Positions 61,721-64,000 of a DNA stretch of 64,000 nt are shown piece by piece. Under the pieces are notes generated by a model. The model had not been told where the DNA came from, did not search any database, and saw only the letters and a program-made list of their open reading frames with translations. The stretch is taken from NCBI GenBank assembly GCA_945878575.1, contig CAMDUB010000003.1:42827-106826 (forward strand), read 5' to 3'. Origin of the DNA: Phycisphaera mikurensis NBRC 102666 (GTDB lineage Bacteria > Planctomycetota > Phycisphaerae > Phycisphaerales > SM1A02). A program made the translations under genes and the position numbers. Position 1 is the first letter of the stretch. The number at the start of each line of letters is the position of its first letter.

Positions 61721-63139
61721 TTACACAGCGTTATTGTGCCGTTCCAAGGACTGTTCGATACGAGTGACGTCGCCGGATAACGCCGTGTCGGTCTGGGTCT
61801 TGGCGCCAACGGTTCGTACCGCGTGCATGACTGTCGTGTGATCGCGACCACCAAAATAACCGCCAATCTCTTCCAGTGAGAAACGGGTGTGCTTGCGCGC
61901 GAGCCACATGCACACTTGTCTCGGAAGCGCCACACTCTTGTGCCGCCGCTTGGACATGAGTTCACTCAGCTTGATGTCGTAGTAACGAGTAACCGCATCA
62001 ATGATCTGCTGAATGGTTGGTTGTGATGAACCACCAGCGACATCAACGGGACGACCATCAGCCAGCGCCTGCTTGGCCAATTCAAGCGTGATCGGAACGC
62101 CGTTAGCCATGGAAAGGCCACGAAGACGCGTCAACGCGCCCTCAAGCTCACGAATGTTTGAATCAAGGCGGGCCGCAATATAGGCAGGAACATCATCAGG
62201 TAGTTGTATGCCGTGAAGCGCTGCCTTCGATTTCAGAATCTCTACACGCGTCTCGTATGGCGGTCGATCAATACGTGCCACCAGGCCACAGTTGAATCGA
62301 CTTACCAAGCGCTCTTCAAGGTCAGGAATTTCCGAAGGCGCGGCATCAGAGCTCAACACAATCTGCCGACCACCTTGGTACAAGGCATTGAATGTGTGAA
62401 AGAACTCTTCCTGCGTCTGCTCGTGCTTGGAGAGGAAGTGAATGTCATCGATCACCAACATGTCTACATTCCGAAACCGGTGCCGAAACTCCATCATTCG
62501 TCCCGCGCGGACTGCTTCATGGAACACATCCATGAATGTGCTGCATGAGATATAGACAATTCGAGTTATTGGGTCGCGTCGCAACATCTCTTGACACACA
62601 GCCTGGAGCAAATGCGTCTTACCCATTCCAATGCCGCCATGCACAAAGAATGGGTTGTAAGCACGGCCGGGTTTGAGCGCTACCGCCTGAGCAGCAGCGT
62701 GACCAAGGCGGTTGTTTGGACCAACCACAAATGTTTCAAAAACATAATCCGGCGATAACAGGATTTGTTCATCAAAGAGCGCTTCGCCTGTGGCCCCAGC
62801 ACCAACAGCGTTCGACGCCAGCGAAGTTGTTGGGTGGGTAGCGGGTGCCACTCGATCACCAACAAACTGAACCCCAATAAGGCGACCAGTTGCCACACAC
62901 GCAGCTTCTGTGAATTGCGGAACGCAACAACGCTGCAGATACGACAAACGCACTGGCTCAGTCACCAACAGCGAGAGATTCGCGCCATCAACAGCCACTA
63001 CCTCAATTTGATCAAACCAATGGCGCTGCAACTCACCATGATGAGTGCGCAGATGCTCAAACAAACGATCGCGAATTTCCGCATTCGCAAGATGGGTGGA
63101 GTGAGAAGTGGTGTTGTGTGTAGCGGTTCGTGTGGCCAT
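61721..63139 (-). CDS. dnaA: chromosomal replication initiator protein DnaA
   Basis: Binds DnaA boxes and melts the origin. The 472 residues show the N-terminal domain I-like segment (EIRDRLFEHLRTHHGELQRHWF, diverged), a variable linker, the AAA+ domain with GGIGMGKTHLL (Walker A), MLVIDDIHFL (Walker B), and ERLVSRFNCGLV (sensor and arginine finger area), and domain IV with GGRDHTTVMHAV, the DNA-binding signature. The ATG at 63139 fits; the longer frame lies in the promoter region. No dnaN or gyrB follows; the neighbours are mutM and an RNase Z-like gene. Confidence 0.94.
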   Translation of the reverse strand: MATRTATHNTTSHSTHLANAEIRDRLFEHLRTHHGELQRHWFDQIEVVAVDGANLSLLVTEPVRLSYLQRCCVPQFTEAACVATGRLIGVQFVGDRVAPATHPTTSLASNAVGAGATGEALFDEQILLSPDYVFETFVVGPNNRLGHAAAQAVALKPGRAYNPFFVHGGIGMGKTHLLQAVCQEMLRRDPITRIVYISCSTFMDVFHEAVRAGRMMEFRHRFRNVDMLVIDDIHFLSKHEQTQEEFFHTFNALYQGGRQIVLSSDAAPSEIPDLEERLVSRFNCGLVARIDRPPYETRVEILKSKAALHGIQLPDDVPAYIAARLDSNIRELEGALTRLRGLSMANGVPITLELAKQALADGRPVDVAGGSSQPTIQQIIDAVTRYYDIKLSELMSKRRHKSVALPRQVCMWLARKHTRFSLEEIGGYFGGRDHTTVMHAVRTVGAKTQTDTALSGDVTRIEQSLERHNNAV

Positions 63140-63391
63140 AACCAGTAAATCTCCCAAAGAAGCACCACACACAAAGGCGCGTACATAACTCGTTGACACC
63201 AGGAAGGCGCAACGCGAAGAGTCAAACCAAACTCCGTGTCCACGATCAGTGTGCGCGCAAGCGCAACAACTGCACATGAATCAAGAGTCAACCAACACCA
63301 TATTGTTGCGCGCGGAGAGATTGCCCACCACGCCGCGCTTTCAAACGTCGGCACTGTAGAGCACAAAGGCGCGACCGTCAATCACGCCGGA
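63140..63391. other. gap upstream of dnaA
   Basis: About 250 bases between the RNase Z-like gene stop and the dnaA start, both on the minus strand. It contains the near-repeated AGAGTCAAACCAA (about 63217) and AGAGTCAACCAAC (about 63287) and one weak DnaA-box-like GTGTCCACG near 63237. I see no open frame with coding character and no clear promoter hexamers. Confidence 0.4.
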
Positions 63392-64000
63392 TCACAAATG
63401 CCCATCAATTCCGTCAACAGTCATTTCAGAGGATGACGTTGGCAAGTCAAGAACAGAACCTCCTTGAGTTCCGCTCGATAATTCACCCTTCTGCGCCTTC
63501 AAATTTCCTGCACTATTTTCAAATGCAGCTACTTGATTTTCGTGGCGCGTGCGATTCGATCGGTGATCCATTAACAAGTGCACGCTCTGTGCTCGATCTG
63601 GTCCAGCAATAGCTTCAATACGTTCGCGTGCGAACGGGATCAACGTGCGCCGTGAAACATGACCAATGATGATGTCGCGCGCGGTCCACGCTTCCAACAG
63701 TGGCCGCAAATCTTCAACATGGATGTGCTTGCCAACCTTGGCGCGATCGCGATGTTCATCTTCAAAGAATGTGCATTCAGTGATCACCACTTGTGCCTGA
63801 CGGAACTCGTCGCGAAACAAGAAGTCGCCGATTTCAGTATCACCGGTGTAGGCAACCAATGGAATCTCAATCGTCTTGGTGATTTCAACACCTTGACCAC
63901 GCAATTCACGCAAGCGCTCTTGAGAAACACCATGGAATTCATCGCGCAACTTACTACGGCGCTCAATCACTACAAACGCCAGCGCAGGAGTGGTGTGACT
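63392..64000 (-). CDS. RNase Z-like MBL-fold protein, partial (N-terminus beyond window)
   Basis: The C-terminal part of a metallo-beta-lactamase-fold protein; the frame stays open through the window edge, so the N-terminal half with HxHxDH is missing. Visible are SHTTPALAFVVIERRSKL, YTGDTEIGDFLF (metal-ligand Asp in GDT), TECTFFEDEHRDRA, KHIHVEDL and IIIGHVSRRT (late metal-ligand His). These match the tRNase Z-like family found in plants, cyanobacteria and some bacteria, which trims tRNA 3' ends or acts on related substrates. The last 65 residues are a Ser/Gly-rich tail without known features. Confidence 0.78.
   Translation of the reverse strand, partial: SHTTPALAFVVIERRSKLRDEFHGVSQERLRELRGQGVEITKTIEIPLVAYTGDTEIGDFLFRDEFRQAQVVITECTFFEDEHRDRAKVGKHIHVEDLRPLLEAWTARDIIIGHVSRRTLIPFARERIEAIAGPDRAQSVHLLMDHRSNRTRHENQVAAFENSAGNLKAQKGELSSGTQGGSVLDLPTSSSEMTVDGIDGHL

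Overview
The window reads as a chromosome piece from a member of the Planctomycetota, most likely class Phycisphaerae (order Phycisphaerales). The pointers are a C-terminal dockerin-like tail with paired GADLG..LL..WG motifs on a secreted lectin-like protein (35.5-36.3 kb), a small N-terminal zinc-ribbon membrane protein (27.6 kb), a MoxR/DUF58/BatA/VWA operon that also carries squalene-cyclase-type repeats and a giant coiled-coil protein (47.0-60.4 kb), and a divergent sigma-like factor. This placement is inference from protein style; no rRNA gene is present. Coding density is very high, many genes overlap by 4 bases (ATGA, GTGA, TTGA), and I see no tRNA, rRNA, insertion sequence, prophage or CRISPR array.

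Layout. 0-8.4 kb: central housekeeping genes (phosphoglycerate mutase gpmI, dihydrolipoyl dehydrogenase, a phosphoesterase, yidC, mnmE, a hot-dog thioesterase), then a DciA-like protein convergent with the thioesterase. 8.8-19.7 kb: an orphan ABC ATPase, a secreted GH29 alpha-L-fucosidase, an unrecognised protein, a macro-domain protein, the LemA/M48 protease pair, pyroglutamyl peptidase, a crotonase, deoC and two small exported or membrane proteins. 19.8-25.7 kb: an MBL hydrolase, a nucleotide-sugar dehydrogenase and the pyruvate dehydrogenase genes pdhA-pdhB-E2, whose E3 partner is the lpdA gene at 1.8 kb.

25.8-30.2 kb: a three-gene membrane/lipoprotein unit, a zinc-ribbon membrane protein, and a translationally coupled pair: a radical SAM protein of the MJ0619/tetraether-synthase type followed by a divergent Lgt-family membrane protein. 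The genuine lgt lies separately at 42.5 kb. 30.3-33.5 kb: an amino-acid dehydrogenase and a long acyl-CoA dehydrogenase. 33.6-36.3 kb: a VapBC-type pair, the sigma-like factor and the lectin/dockerin-like protein. 36.4-41.4 kb: a minus-strand set of two aldehyde dehydrogenase-family genes (one lacking the catalytic half), two crotonases and a membrane protein, probably a degradative pathway. 41.5-47.0 kb: a SOUL-family protein, lgt, trpD and comEC.

47.0-60.4 kb: an eight-gene minus-strand operon starting with MoxR, probably an envelope-associated machine of unknown job. 60.5-64 kb: mutM, a 343-bp intergenic stretch with DnaA-box-like sites, dnaA, and the C-terminal part of an RNase Z-like enzyme running off the edge.

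The items I think most deserve follow-up are the radical SAM plus Lgt-like pair (candidate membrane-lipid chemistry), the row of four consecutive hairpins at 16.92-17.08 kb, the MoxR operon with its collagen-like low-complexity member, a ComEC whose C-terminal hydrolase domain appears to have lost its metal ligands, and the candidate replication origin beside dnaA.
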